Positions 47,761 through 58,794 of a DNA stretch of 64,000 nucleotides are shown piece after piece. The number at the start of each line of letters is the position of its first letter. Position 1 is the first letter of the stretch. The stretch comes from Maratus speciosus. Taxonomy: Eukaryota; Arthropoda; Arachnida; Araneae; Salticidae. The stretch spans positions 202,184,559 through 202,248,558 of the forward strand of contig OZ010788.1 in the NCBI GenBank assembly GCA_963932465.1, in the 5' to 3' direction. The notes under the pieces are model-generated. The model did not search any database and was not told where the DNA came from. It saw only the letters and a list, made by a program, of their open reading frames with translations. The position numbers were made by a program, and so were the translations under genes.

Positions 47761-48405
47761 TTGTTACAATCGAACTATACGTTTGCAAATCGTGGTTTGG
47801 CAACAAAACGTTTGAAGTCTTATTTCTATTTTTTTAGTGTTAAATTATTTTTTGTTATTGTTGGTTGTATTTTTAAATCAATAATGTCGAGAAAAAGAAA
47901 ATCAGATTTATCGAGAAATACGCGGTCAGCAAAGTTACAAAAACTTGCAAAAATAAAGCGTAGACTTAAAGAAGCGAACCGGCAAGTTATTATCATGGTT
48001 GCTGGAACGCCCGAGAGTTCACAAGTAAGTGGAGAATATCATGCTGGTTATTTGGTTGCACAAACGGCTACTGCAACATCTGAACTGACACAACAAAAAT
48101 TACAAGAAGAGCTCGATGATCGGGAAATCATAAAAGCAGATGAAATGATAGAGGTAAAGAATACTTCTAGAATTGAAAATGTGCGGACAATGGAGCTGCA
48201 AGGGCAGTCGTTTAGTAGTAGAAATATTTGTGACACTAAAAATGTTTCAGAGTACGATCTTGGTATAGATAATGGTAGTCATGAATTGGTTACTAGGGAA
48301 CTGATGAATAATCAAAGTCGATTTTGTAAAGTAATAAAGACGAAAGGAGATACACCCAGAATATTCTGCTCTAAGGGTAAAATTGTTATTTCTTCTATGT
48401 ATTGA
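47761..48405 (+). CDS. Unrecognised 214-residue ORF, possibly a transposon exon
   Basis: The longest open frame outside the retrotransposon. The in-frame Met at residue 42 (47884) is a better start: MSRKRKSDLSRNTRSAKLQK is basic and polar, whereas the 41 residues before it look like translated non-coding DNA with a hydrophobic run. A lysine-rich, then Gln/Glu-rich segment follows (ELTQQKLQEELDDRE), ending CKVIKTKGDTPRIFCSKGK. The basic start resembles N-termini of some arthropod Helitron-type proteins (recalled, not searched). Base composition is less AT-rich than the flanks, which favours a real coding origin. A possible donor GTAAAA lies near 48376, close to the end. No catalytic motif seen. 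Confidence 0.4.
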   Translation: MLQSNYTFANRGLATKRLKSYFYFFSVKLFFVIVGCIFKSIMSRKRKSDLSRNTRSAKLQKLAKIKRRLKEANRQVIIMVAGTPESSQVSGEYHAGYLVAQTATATSELTQQKLQEELDDREIIKADEMIEVKNTSRIENVRTMELQGQSFSSRNICDTKNVSEYDLGIDNGSHELVTRELMNNQSRFCKVIKTKGDTPRIFCSKGKIVISSMY

Positions 48406-49384
48406 ACATCTTAATATCATAATTGCAAAAATGCTTTTGAATATTTGTTCGAGAAAATTTCCGTAATCGAGTCCACAGTCAATTAGCGTATGTTAGAGAA
48501 TATGATTTGGCACAAAATTAAACATATTGTTGTAAAATGATTTGGGTTCTTAAGTATTACCCGTGTTTGGTGAGTTACTCAAAATCCGTGCCAACAATAG
48601 CGATAATGCTACTTGCACTAACTTTTTTTTTCTACCTTGTAATTGAGCAAGATAGAGAAAATTATTTTGGGGAGAGAAGGAAAATTAGCAACACATTTTC
48701 TGGCAACCTTTTCACTGTTTCATACAGACACGCAATCTCTCAATATTTATATAACTTTTTTAATATAAAGTAGCAATTTACCTATTTTTATATACAAATA
48801 GGAGTAAATTGTGTATCAAAAACAATAATAATGTATATAAATAAGATGTTTATATATATTATATGTTGTGCCAAGTTAAAAAAAAAATAAATCAATGCCC
48901 AATAGTGGAAAAATATCAAAAGGGTACCACAGGCATCCCCCGAAATTCGCAGTTACGTAATGAATCTCGAAAATTACATTTGTGAACATACTAGCGCGTT
49001 TGATACGCAGTTGCATACTTCTGGTATTTAGTTTGTAAATAAAATATTTGGATATAAACCAGAACTGTAATGTAGTTTATATATTAGATACAGTTATATT
49101 TTTATTGGTATTATACAACTAAATCTATAACAAAACAACTTAATCTTTATTCTTAGTTATTCATAGAAGTCATTTAATTCATAAGAAATACAGTTTGTGC
49201 TTACCGAGGATTATTTTATTTTGTGAGTGCTATTCATTTATCTTGCCATCAGAAATTCATGGAGAATAGATTAAATTATCCCTTTTTAATTATTTCTTAT
49301 TTTTATTGTCGTTTTATGTAGATAAAAAATTGTTATAAATCAAATCATCAATAACAACACGTATAATAATCACTTATAAACCGA
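48406..49384. other. Non-coding stretch
   Basis: AT-rich; one ORF of 78 codons (48537-48773) lacks any recognisable domain. No repeat structure noticed. Confidence 0.4.
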
Positions 49385-49677
49385 TTAAGGTAAATAATGC
49401 TATAAAAAGTGATAAAACATCTTTATTAAGATTGACGAACGTTTCATCGCACAAACGGCGACATTTTCAAAATCATTCACGATAGAAAATATTTTCACAT
49501 GTGAAAATATTTTCTATCATGTGAAAATATTTTCTAATTTAAGTTATCATCAAAATCATTCATGTGAAAATATTTTCTATCATGAATGATTTTGAAAATG
49601 TCGCCGTTTGTGCGATGAAACGTTCGTCAATCTTAATAAAGATATTTTATCACTTTTTATAGCATTATTTAACTTAA
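49385..49677. mobile_element. Foldback MITE, arms about 115 bp
   Basis: TAAATAATGCTATAAAAAGTG (49391) is inverted at about 49651-49671; pairing continues through CGAACGTTTCATCGCACAAA. The centre has three repeats of GTGAAAATATTTTCTATCAT, itself nearly palindromic. No target duplication resolved. Confidence 0.75.
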
Positions 49678-49773
49678 TTAAATCATCAATGTTAGATTTA
49701 TAAATCCCGTACTTCACAATATATTTGAAAAGTGTTCTGTAAGTTTGTTTTTATATTTTTTCATACTTTCATA

Positions 49774-50228
49774 CCGGGTGTCCTAAAAAGGACTGACTGA
49801 TTTTAAAATTCAATAACTTGTAAACGGTGACAGATATTTAAAAAATTCTTGCAGGAGGGTTATGCATAAGGTCAAAAGTTTTTTTACAGTGATTTCCGAT
49901 TTTAGTTCGAATTACAAACAATAGATAGCGCTGCGATCAATAGACGCTAAATTCAGGCTCGATTTTTGGTACTTCGTGGCCCGCATAATACATTTCCATC
50001 TCCTTTCTCTGCATGGAACAAAAGAAAGGACCAAAAATCGAGCCTGTATTTAGCGACTATTGCTTACAGCACCATCTATAGTTTGTAATTCGAACTAAAA
50101 TCGAAAATCACTGTAATAAAACTTTTGACCTTATGCATAACCCTTCTGCAAGAATTTTTTTAATATCTGTCACCGTTTGGAAGTTATTGAATTTTAAAAT
50201 CAGTCGGTCCTTTTTAGGACACCCGGTA
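49774..50228. mobile_element. Palindromic mariner-type MITE, copy 2
   Basis: CCGGGTGTCCTAAAAAGGAC with inverted partner; TA at 49772-49773 and 50229-50230. Same family as 34017-34459, sharing the central GCATGGAACAA region. Confidence 0.87.
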
Positions 50229-50491
50229 ATTTATATACGAGTAAATACTGTCGCATGATTCTTTATCTACAGTGTGTCCACGTATAACCTGACCGACCTT
50301 TATTTTCGCAACCGTTGGTCCTAGATGCATACTTCCAATTACAAAAATGGTTTAAATAATGTAAAGAATTATTTTTAAAGCGATTTGTGTCAAGAAATAC
50401 ATTTATTAAAAAATTACGAAATTTAAATTTTTATACGGTCCCCCGGTCCTATAAGTGATATTTAGTAAAAATTTACTGTGACACTAACAAG

Positions 50492-51430
50492 TGGGTCATT
50501 CCATGTCAAATCACCCAGAATTTTCTAAAAATGACACCCACCACTTTCAATTTTGATAAACTTTGGTATATTTGTAGAATTTTTAATGCTGATTCCAAAA
50601 ATGTCAATCATATTGAAATTGATCAAACAGTTTGTGAGTTATGAGCTTTTAAGTGTCTTCCAAGATGGCCGATTTGCTGCCATTTTGAATAGCACATGTG
50701 ACAACGTAAAGTTCTGTAACTTCTTTCAGATTTAAGCTAGAACTTTCAATTTTTTTTGTTTTGTTCAGAATAAAGTATACTTTCATTTAAACTGATTTCT
50801 GTGCAGCTTATTCCATTAAAATACTGTCAGAAAATGACTTTTTGTCATTTTTTAAATTAAAAAAAGATGTAACTTTAATGGCTGATTTCCCTCATTGTTC
50901 CCCCTTCAATTTTCATCTAATTGCATAAATAGGCAGCTCAAAGTGTGTTTTGATGCCTGATGAGAAAATTTTAATTGGCAGTTTGCAGGTGTTTTGTTTA
51001 AAGAAGTATTTCAATTTTACTGACCTTCCATAAGTAACGGAAAGTACAAGATAATGTTGATATGTCTTTTATTACTAGAAATATCATACATATTTACATC
51101 TAAAAGTTTGATAAGGCTTTATCTTACATAAACATATACATATTTTTTTATGTGGCTATAAAGAAGGGGAATCCCATAGGAATAAATAGGAATGCTAATA
51201 ATGAATTCCTGCAAGACATAGAAGTATTTTCCTAACAAATTGAAATCTATTGCAAATTTTCAGTAAATTATAAGTAAAAAAGAAATAATGGGAAAAATTC
51301 TGCAAATAGTCACATTTTATAGCAAAATCATACTTGTATATAATACAAAATATAATAAAAAAAATACATTAAGTAAATATTATCGTACTTTAAAATTATA
51401 CAAAATAACATTTAGCATATACACAGTAAA
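50492..51430 (+). repeat. Left long inverted repeat of the 4.2 kb transposon
   Basis: Pairs with 53790-54732 with moderate divergence. It contains CCAAGATGGCCGATTTGCTG near 50661 and CATCTAAAAGTTTGATAAGG near 51099, both found inverted on the right. Confidence 0.8.
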
Positions 51431-51559
51431 AATGTTATTGAAAATATATCTACATCAATAACAATTAAAAATAAAGATAATTAATAAAATTTGTTCTCTT
51501 TATATTTCAATTTTATTTCCTTCTAATTTTATGTTTTGCCTACTTGGTGCTTATTAAAG

Positions 51560-53481
51560 CACTGGATGCATCACCAAGTTTATATATATTCTACCATTTG
51601 TAGTATTGATGTCGCATGCACAAAGGATATGATTGAAAGGCACAACACAACTGTCATTTTCTGTCCAATAATACGAAGGTGATGGGCCATTGTGGATGCA
51701 TGAATTTAACAGTTACATATCCTTCTTTTTTCTGGACTTTTGACACTAAGCCTATATACCAATTCCATTCATACATACATGCTACATAACTTTTAAGAGA
51801 TGGAATATCCAAAGTCTCTTTAATATTCCTATCAAAAGATGAACAAACAGAAAAATTTTCATCAGTTTTTATTCTTTTTCCACTTATTAATAAGTTTTCT
51901 GTAGATCCATAATAATGCATACTGCATGTTCCAGGAATTGTCGTAGCAATTTGCATCCCATGAGACATGTTGTTGCGCAGTTTTAACATGTCACTTTTTG
52001 TGATGATAAAAAATGTTATACCATCAATGTTTTGTTTGCAGTATTCATACATCATAGCCCCATTCGCAATTTGATCACGCAACGGCCTTTGCAGACTTGC
52101 TTTTGTCACATGTCTTTTAACAGTCCCTCCCCACTCCCCACCTCCATCGCAAACAGATTTTCCATGATTTGTAGCAAAAAAGCTCCATTTTACTTTTATT
52201 CCATCAAAATCATGATCATGGGTTCAAAAATGTTTTTCAATTTTAATATTGGGCAGCAGAGCCATCAGTAAAATATTCTACATTTGTAGCTAAGATATAC
52301 TTATTATTTAAATGCTGCATGATTAATTTTTGAGTTAGATAAACCATTGGTACATCATGGTCCATATCATCTGAAAGCATGCAAAGGCTTTTTAAGCTGT
52401 TTCCATTTTTTTGCTTTACATAGAATACAACTGTATGTAAAGTACATTAACCAGCCATCCAATGGTAGCTGTTGTGCTTCGTCTTGCAATACAAAAGAAA
52501 AGTTCTCACTAAAATCCATTTGTATGAGAGCCTCATGACTAGTAAGATCTTTTTTTCAAATAAATGCTTTGGTACTTGGATATGTGTGTATGGGGTACAA
52601 GCTTATTATCTTCATGAAATTCTTTCACAGATTTTATAGTGTCTTCCCAAGTATAAAGTCTATACTTGGTACTCAGTTACACTAAAGGTTTCAATTATTT
52701 TCTTTCTTGACCATCATGACTCAGGAATCAAAGTTAGCAACTGAATTTTTTCTCTGCGACTAATTTGTGGAAGCTTTTCTTTCGCTATCTCCATTAATCT
52801 GTCGAATTCTGAAGCTTTTCTTTTGATTCACATTATCTTCATCAGAGCTACTGTTTTCATTCTGAAGAACTTTCTCTTCCAAATCAAGGGTGCAAGGAAC
52901 CTTCTTTCGCAAGGCAATTTTCATTTGCTGTAATTTTCTTTCTGCAGCAGACACTTTCCTGCGAGCAGAAATTGCATGTAACCTTAGTAGTGAACTTTCA
53001 TTAAGCTTTATGTGATATTTTTCTTTCTGATCCATGTTTGATGTAATTTCTTCAGAAAAAACAGTGGGCTGACACAAGTCTCTCTGTTCTTTCACATATA
53101 CTTCCAGCAAAGCTCTTGCTTTTTCCCCTATGGGTTGAACATAGTTTCTTACCAGGATTGGCATCATTATGTAGCTTATGCCTGTAATTCTTAGCTTGAT
53201 CCACACTTATCACATGTAAGGATACTTTTCTTGGTCTTGTTAGGATGAAGATTAAATAAATGAAAGCATTTCTTTTGCTAAATTTACATATGCAGAAAGT
53301 GTTCTCTGTGAGCAAAGCATATTGTTGAGTTTTCGCTATCTTCTAAATTGCATCCTAATGCAAGAAGTTCTTTATTTTTGGTGGATAACGCATTGCGATG
53401 GTGGATAGCTTGAGGATTATTTAAATCACAATTTCGATTATTAATATTTAAACTAATATTGTATATTTTTCGTTTATCCAT
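51560..53481 (-). pseudogene. Uncharacterised transposase-like gene, several frameshifts
   Basis: Minus strand, start at 53481 (MDKRKIYNISLNINNRN). Conserved blocks appear in three frames. First is a zinc-binding-looking part (53290-53120): KKCFHLFNLHP, then VSLHVISVDQAKNY and PGKKLCSTHRGK. Next come a charged helical part (to 52760), NVEYFTDGSAAQY (about 52250-52290) and KWSFFATNHGKSVCDGGG (about 52150-52200), followed by TKASLQRPLRDQI. A C-terminal part ends YEWNWYIGLVSKVQKKEG, VTVKFMHP, then after another shift GPSPSYYWTENDSCVVPFNH. The pattern SDGxAAQYKN...ATxHGKGxCDGxGG is familiar from unnamed arthropod proteins, but I know no family name. Position between long inverted repeats suggests a transposase; the Asp of TDG may be catalytic (inference). 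At least four frame changes or stops. Confidence 0.6.
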
Positions 53482-53789
53482 AAGAAAACATCTAACTCAA
53501 CACAACAAAGCAGCATCATTTATAGTTATAAGATCAAAAGAGAAACTTTAATCTTTTTTAACGGCATAACAAGTTGTAAAATTCTGCTTAATCTGGTTGG
53601 TTGAAAAAATGTTCTGGGAAGTAATTTTAGTCCGATTCATTGAAAATCTCTATCTGGCAAGTGCATCTATCTGGTTGTTTGGAAAAATCCCTTCTGTCAA
53701 ACTAAAATTTTTTTTACAGGTATCAAAACACATTTTGAGCTGCAATATTAATACAACAGAGTTAATTTTTTAACTAATTATATTTATTT

Positions 53790-54732
53790 TGAATGTAGTA
53801 TGTGCTAAATGTTATTTTGTATAATTTTGAAGTACGATAATTTTTACTTATTGTATTTAGTTAACAATTTCCATTTTATCATTTTGTATAATATACAAGT
53901 ATGATTTTGCTATAAAATGTGACAATTTGTAGAATTTTTTCCATCATTTCTTTTTTATTTAAAATTTACTGAAACTTTGCAATAGATTTCAATTTATCAT
54001 GAAAATACTTCTATGTCTTGCAGAATTCATTATTAGCATTCCTATTTATAATTCCTGAGGGATTCCCCTTCTTTTAGCCACATTAAAAAAATATATATGT
54101 TTATGAAAGATAAAACCTTACCAAACTTTTAGATGTAAATGTGTATGATACTTCTGGTAATAAAGAAATATCAACATTATTTTGTAGTTTCCGTTACTTA
54201 TGGAAGTTAGTAAAATTGAAATTCTTCTTTAAACAAAAAACCTGCAAACTGCCCATTAAAATTTTTTTATGAGGCATCAAAACACACTTTGAGCTGTCTA
54301 TTTATGCAATTAGATGAAAATTGAAGGGGGGACAATGGGGGAAATCAGGCGTTGAAGTTACACCGTTTTTTAATTAAAAAATGGCAAAAAGCCATTTTCT
54401 GACAGTATTTTAATGGAATAAGCTGCACAGAAGTCAGTTTAAATGAAAATATACTTTATTCTGAACAAAAAAAAAAAAAAAAAATTGAAAGTTCTAGCTT
54501 AAATCTGAAAGAAGTTACAGACCTTTACGTTGTCACATGTGCTATTCAAAATGGCGGCAAATCGGCCATCTTGGAAGACATTTAAAAGCTCATAACTCAC
54601 AAACCGTTTGATCAATTTCAATATGATTGACATTTTTGGAATCAGCATTAAAAATTCTACAAATTCACTGAATTTTATCAAAATTGGTGATGGTGTGTGC
54701 CATGCCTTGGGTGATTTGACATGGAATGACCC
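53790..54732 (-). repeat. Right long inverted repeat of the 4.2 kb transposon
   Basis: Inverse of 50492-51430. Contains an A run (54466-54483) absent from the left arm, and CATCTTGGAAGACATTTAAA near 54568. Confidence 0.8.
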
Positions 54733-54736
54733 AAGT

Positions 54737-55338
54737 AAGACAGAAAAAGTCCCATTCAACTAACATTAAAATTGACCGAGTTATAAAACTTTGAAATGCA
54801 TGACTTATACCACTTCTTTGCATATCAAAACAGATGATTTCGACCGTGCTTTCAGGGGTCGTATATAAAGTACTTAAAGTTATTTCAAGGTATCTGAGGT
54901 TTGAAAGAAATCGTACCACTATTACGATTGACCTAACTTTATTAGTTAAATTTCAGATTAGTTAAAATAATTGTATTTTAACATATGTTGTAATTTGTAA
55001 GGATTTGAGGCTATGATTTCTTTTAACAAAAATTATGTTATTTTCATAAGGTTTTATTCAACTTGCAACGATCGCCTTTCCAGTTTAAAATTTGTACTCG
55101 TACTTTAACTGACTTTCAAATGTCCGATCGAAGTTACAATTTTACATACTGACTTAAATCCGATTACAATGTAATATTATTATGATTTTTGATGCTTAGC
55201 ATCTTATAAATACTTATATTCGAGGATAACACAAAAAATTCGGATAGATTACCGTCAACAAGTTTAAGAAATGGTTTTAGATTAGATAACATAAACCTGC
55301 GATGGTTGTGTTTTTTAACTTTTATAATTAAGTTTTAT

Positions 55339-55374
<36 letters not shown>

Positions 55375-55629
55375 GCTAAATAAAAAAATTACCCTCACTT
55401 TTAACTATCACGTCAGGGTTTTTCGCAAATCGTAAGTTTCAAGGGTAAAAAGTAGCGAAAAATATGATACTATAAAATAGATGTAAGACTTTTTTATTCA
55501 GTTTAATTTTATTTAATTCAATAATTTATTCAATTTTGTGGCTTATACTGAGTTTCTTACAGCTAAACAGCTCAGGGGTCCGATGCGATTGCGAGGGGAA
55601 GGGGGATAAATTTTAACTTTGGTCTTTTT
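54737..55629. other. Interior of the large TIR element, no gene
   Basis: Contains a 31-base T run (55341-55371). The segment 55374-55435 (CACGTCAGGGTTTTTCGCAA) is an inverse of 57024-57092, part of an older inverted repeat around the hairpin-ended element. No coding sequence recognised. Confidence 0.45.
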
Positions 55630-57024
55630 ACTTTCTTCTATCTTCAATAGAAGAAAGTATTGTAATCGAAATTTTTTTCGACTTCCGGTTTTCGACGGAT
55701 TTGCATGTTTTAGGGGTCAGAGATTCCAAAAAACATGTTTATAGAAAATGTCTGTCTGTCTGTGTGTCCGTCTGTCCGTCTGTCTGTCGCCATTGTACCA
55801 TCAAAAAGTGTATGAAGTTATGTATAGAATTAAACCAAAATTTTATTATAAGTTTTTGGCTATGGCAAGCAGGTCCTCCCGGAATTTGGAAAAAATTCGC
55901 CGGTAGGGGGCGCTGATATAACAATTTTTGTGCGATTTTGAATATTGTACCATCCAAAAGTGTATGAAGTTATGCATAGAATTGAACCAAATTTTTATTT
56001 TAAGTTTTTGGCTATGGCAAGCAAGTCCTCCATGAATTTGCAAAAAATTCGCCGTTAGGGGGCGCTGTAATAGCGATTTTTGTGCGATTTTGAATATTGC
56101 ACCATCGAAAAGTGTATGAAGTTATGCATAGAATTGAACCAAAAAAAAATTTTAAGTTCTTGGCTATGGCAAGGAGGTCCTCCCTTAATTTGTAAAAAAA
56201 TCGCTCGTAGAGGGCGCTGTAATAGCGATTTTTGTACAATTTTTGTGCCATTTTGAATATTGTACCGCCGAAAAGTGTATGAAATTATGCATAGAATTGA
56301 ACCAAATTTTATGTGTTTATTTTTGGTCATGTCACGAAGGTCCTCCCTGAATTTGGAAAAATTCTGTCGGAAGGGGGCACTATAATTGCGATGTCTGTAC
56401 CATTTTCATTATTGTACCATCGAAAAGTGTATGAAGTTATCCATATAATTGAACCAAATTTTTTGTGCATGTTTCTGGCTATGGCAAACAAGTCCTCCCT
56501 GAACTTGAAAAAATTCCGAAAGAAGGGGGCGCTATAATTCCGATCTCTGTGCCATTTTCATTATTGTACCATCGAACAGCGTATAAAATTATGCATACAA
56601 TTGAACCAAAATGTTTGTGCTTGTTTTTGGCTTTGGCCAACAGGTTCTCCTTGAATTTGGAAATATTGCGTGGTAAAGGGGCTCCGTGCTAGCGATTTTT
56701 GTATACTTTTCTTGATTTTTCGTAGTTCTATTGTGCATCGGCGGCTCATGCAGCGGCGGGAATTCGCTCCCTGCTATGCCGGCTATTCGCAAACAGCTGA
56801 TAACGACAGAATAAGGAAAAATTAATAATTTTAACAAACATCATGATATAGATTAACTCGTTTTTAGTCCGTTTAATTGACTTGAGCAGAAATTTAAGAT
56901 GAAAATCAAAGTTGGTATAGTATTGAAGTAATAATATTGAAGTATTAACATGTGTAACTAGGTTTTGAAATATTAAGATGTATAAGATAGAAGAAAGTTT
57001 TGGGATTGGCACATCCAACTAGTT
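55630..57024 (+). mobile_element. Hairpin-ended element with tandem core, copy 1
   Basis: Left end is a hairpin ACTTTCTTCTATCTTCAATA with GAAGAAAGT. A TGTCTGTCTG microsatellite (about 55747-55790) follows, then about six units of 150-160 bp, each with GTATGAAGTTATGCATAGAA, GGCTATGGCAA, AGGTCCTCC and GGGGGCGCTGTAATAGCG. The right end carries AGATAGAAGAAAG and GGGATTGGCACATCCAACTA. The layout (hairpin, microsatellite, tandem core) resembles DINE/pearl-type elements linked to Helitron-like transposons (comparison from general knowledge). No long ORF. Confidence 0.65.
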
Positions 57025-57092
57025 AACTTTGAAATTTGCGATTTGTGAAAAATCCTGACTTGATGGTTTAAAATGAATGTCATTTTCGGATT

Positions 57093-58130
57093 CAGAGCTA
57101 AACTAGTTGGATGTGCCAATCCCAAGACTTTCTTCTATCTTATATATCTTAATGTTTCAAAAACTAGTTAAACATGTTAATACTTCAATATTATTAGTTC
57201 ATTACTATACCAACTATCCAAATTAAGGAAAGACCTGTTTGCCATAGCCAAGAACTTAAAATAAAAATTTGGTTCAATTCTATGCATAACTTCATACACT
57301 TTTCGATGGTACAATATGCAAAATCGCTATTACAGCGCCACCTAGCGGCGAATTTTTTCCAAATTCAGGGAGGACCTGCTTGTCATAGCCATCAACTTAA
57401 AATAAAAATTTGGTTCAATTCTATGCATAACTTCATACACTTTTCGATGATACAATATGCAAAATCGCTATTACAGCGCCCCCTAGAGGCGAATTTTTTC
57501 GAAATTCAGGGAGGACCTGCTTGTTATAGCCATAAACTTAAAATAAAAATTTGGTTCAATTCTATGCGTAACTTCATACACTTTTGGATGGTACAATATT
57601 CCAAATCGCACAAAAATCACTGTTACAGCGCCCCCTAGTGGAGAATTTTTTCCAAATTCAGGGAGGACCTACCTGCCATATCCAAAAACTTAAAATAAAA
57701 GTTTGGTTCAATTCTATGCATAACTTCATATACTTTTTGATGGTACAATATTCCAAATCGCACAAAAATCGCTGTTACAGTGCCTCCTACCTGCGAATTT
57801 TTTCCAAATTCAGGGAGGACCTATCTGCCATATTCAAAAACTTAAAATAAAAATTTGGTTCAATTCTATACATAACTTCATATACTTTTGGATGGTACAA
57901 TATTCAAAATCGCACAAAAATAGCTATTACAGCGCCCCCTACCGGCGAATTTTTTCCAAATTCAGGGAGGATCTGCTTGCCATAGCCAAAAACTTAAAAT
58001 AAAAATTTGGTTCAATTCTATGCATAACTTCATACACTTTTTGATGGTACAATGGCAACAGACAGACGGACACACGGACACACAGACATTTTCTATAAAC
58101 ATGTTTTTTGGGATCTCTGACCCCTAAAAC
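57093..58130 (-). mobile_element. Hairpin-ended element with tandem core, copy 2, inverted
   Basis: Inverse of copy 1: GTTGGATGTGCCAATCCC at its inner end, six units of about 145-155 bp, then GACGGACACACGGACACACA and CTCTGACCCCTAAAA. The ACTTTCTTC hairpin end is missing. Direct repeats of about 33 bp (57065-57097 and 58125-58157, containing ATTTTCGGATTCAG) flank it. Confidence 0.65.
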
Positions 58131-58572
58131 AAAATGAAGGTAATTTTCGGATTCAGCGCTAAAAAATACATAAGAATCAATTTTCAAAAGCTAAAAAACA
58201 TGGCTCAACCCAAAATTTGAAAGACAGTGTAATTAATCTAACAGAACTTAAAAAAAAAAAAATGCATATTTTGTAAAAAATTGAGGCTTTTGTTTTTCAT
58301 CCTTTTATTTAACAAAAATCCTTTTGTTTTTATCCACTTATATGTTCAGTACAAATTGCATATTTTGCAGTAATATGTCAGAATGATTAAAGATTTCAAA
58401 TTTATATTCCAATGCTAATTTTACTCTCAACCATTTCTTTAATATATCTGACGAAATTGTATTTCTAGTAAATTTATGAATGCCCCCTAATTTGCAGCAA
58501 AAAATATGCTTCAAATTCAAACAGCTATTACTCGGTCAATTTTAATCGTAGAACAACGGGACTTTTTTTGCC
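58131..58572. other. Non-coding interior of the large TIR element
   Basis: AT-rich; no gene or structure recognised besides the flanking repeat just before it. Confidence 0.4.
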
Positions 58573-58794
58573 TTACTTGTCAATGTAACAGTTAAATTTT
58601 ACTAAATATAAGTTATAGGACCGGGGGACCGTATAAAAATTTAGATTCTGTAATTCTTCGTTAAATTGTTTTTTCGCTTCAAACTTTTTTAATCTTAACT
58701 CTGCACCTAATTTTGACCACTTTTGTAATTGGAAGTATGAGGACCAACGGTTGCGAAAATAAAGGTCGGTCAGGTTATACGTGGACACACAGTA

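Larger units (their letters stand above)
50492..54732. mobile_element. 4.2 kb transposon with about 0.94 kb inverted repeats
   Basis: Left end GGGTCATTCCATGTCAAATC and right end its inverse (ending 54732). Similarity continues inward to about 51430 and 53790 (for example AAAATACTGTCAGAAAATG, and the TTTTGATGCCTGATGAG region). AAGT directly flanks both ends, a possible 4-bp duplication. Between the arms lies one broken gene on the minus strand. The same ends with an intact gene elsewhere would define the autonomous element. It is inserted in the 50272-58792 element. Confidence 0.75.
50272..58792. mobile_element. Large TA-flanked TIR element, host of several insertions
   Basis: Ends CAGTGTGTCCACGTATAACC and, inversely, CTGTGTGTCCACGTATAACC, with TA at 50270-50271 and 58793-58794. 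The arms are about 220 bp (to about 50490 and from 58573) and include CCGACCTTTATTTTCGCAAC and ACGGTCCCCCGGTCCTATA. TA and CAGTGTGTCC ends suggest Tc1/mariner. Its own coding part is not recognisable. The 50492-54732 element and the paired hairpin elements (55630-58130) lie inside. Confidence 0.65.

Noticed and set aside
57282..57638. 118-codon ORF with repeated peptide (HNFIHFSMVQYAKSLLQR)
   Set aside because: The period arises from the 145-155 bp minisatellite, which stays open by chance over a few units. Unit length is not constantly a multiple of three.
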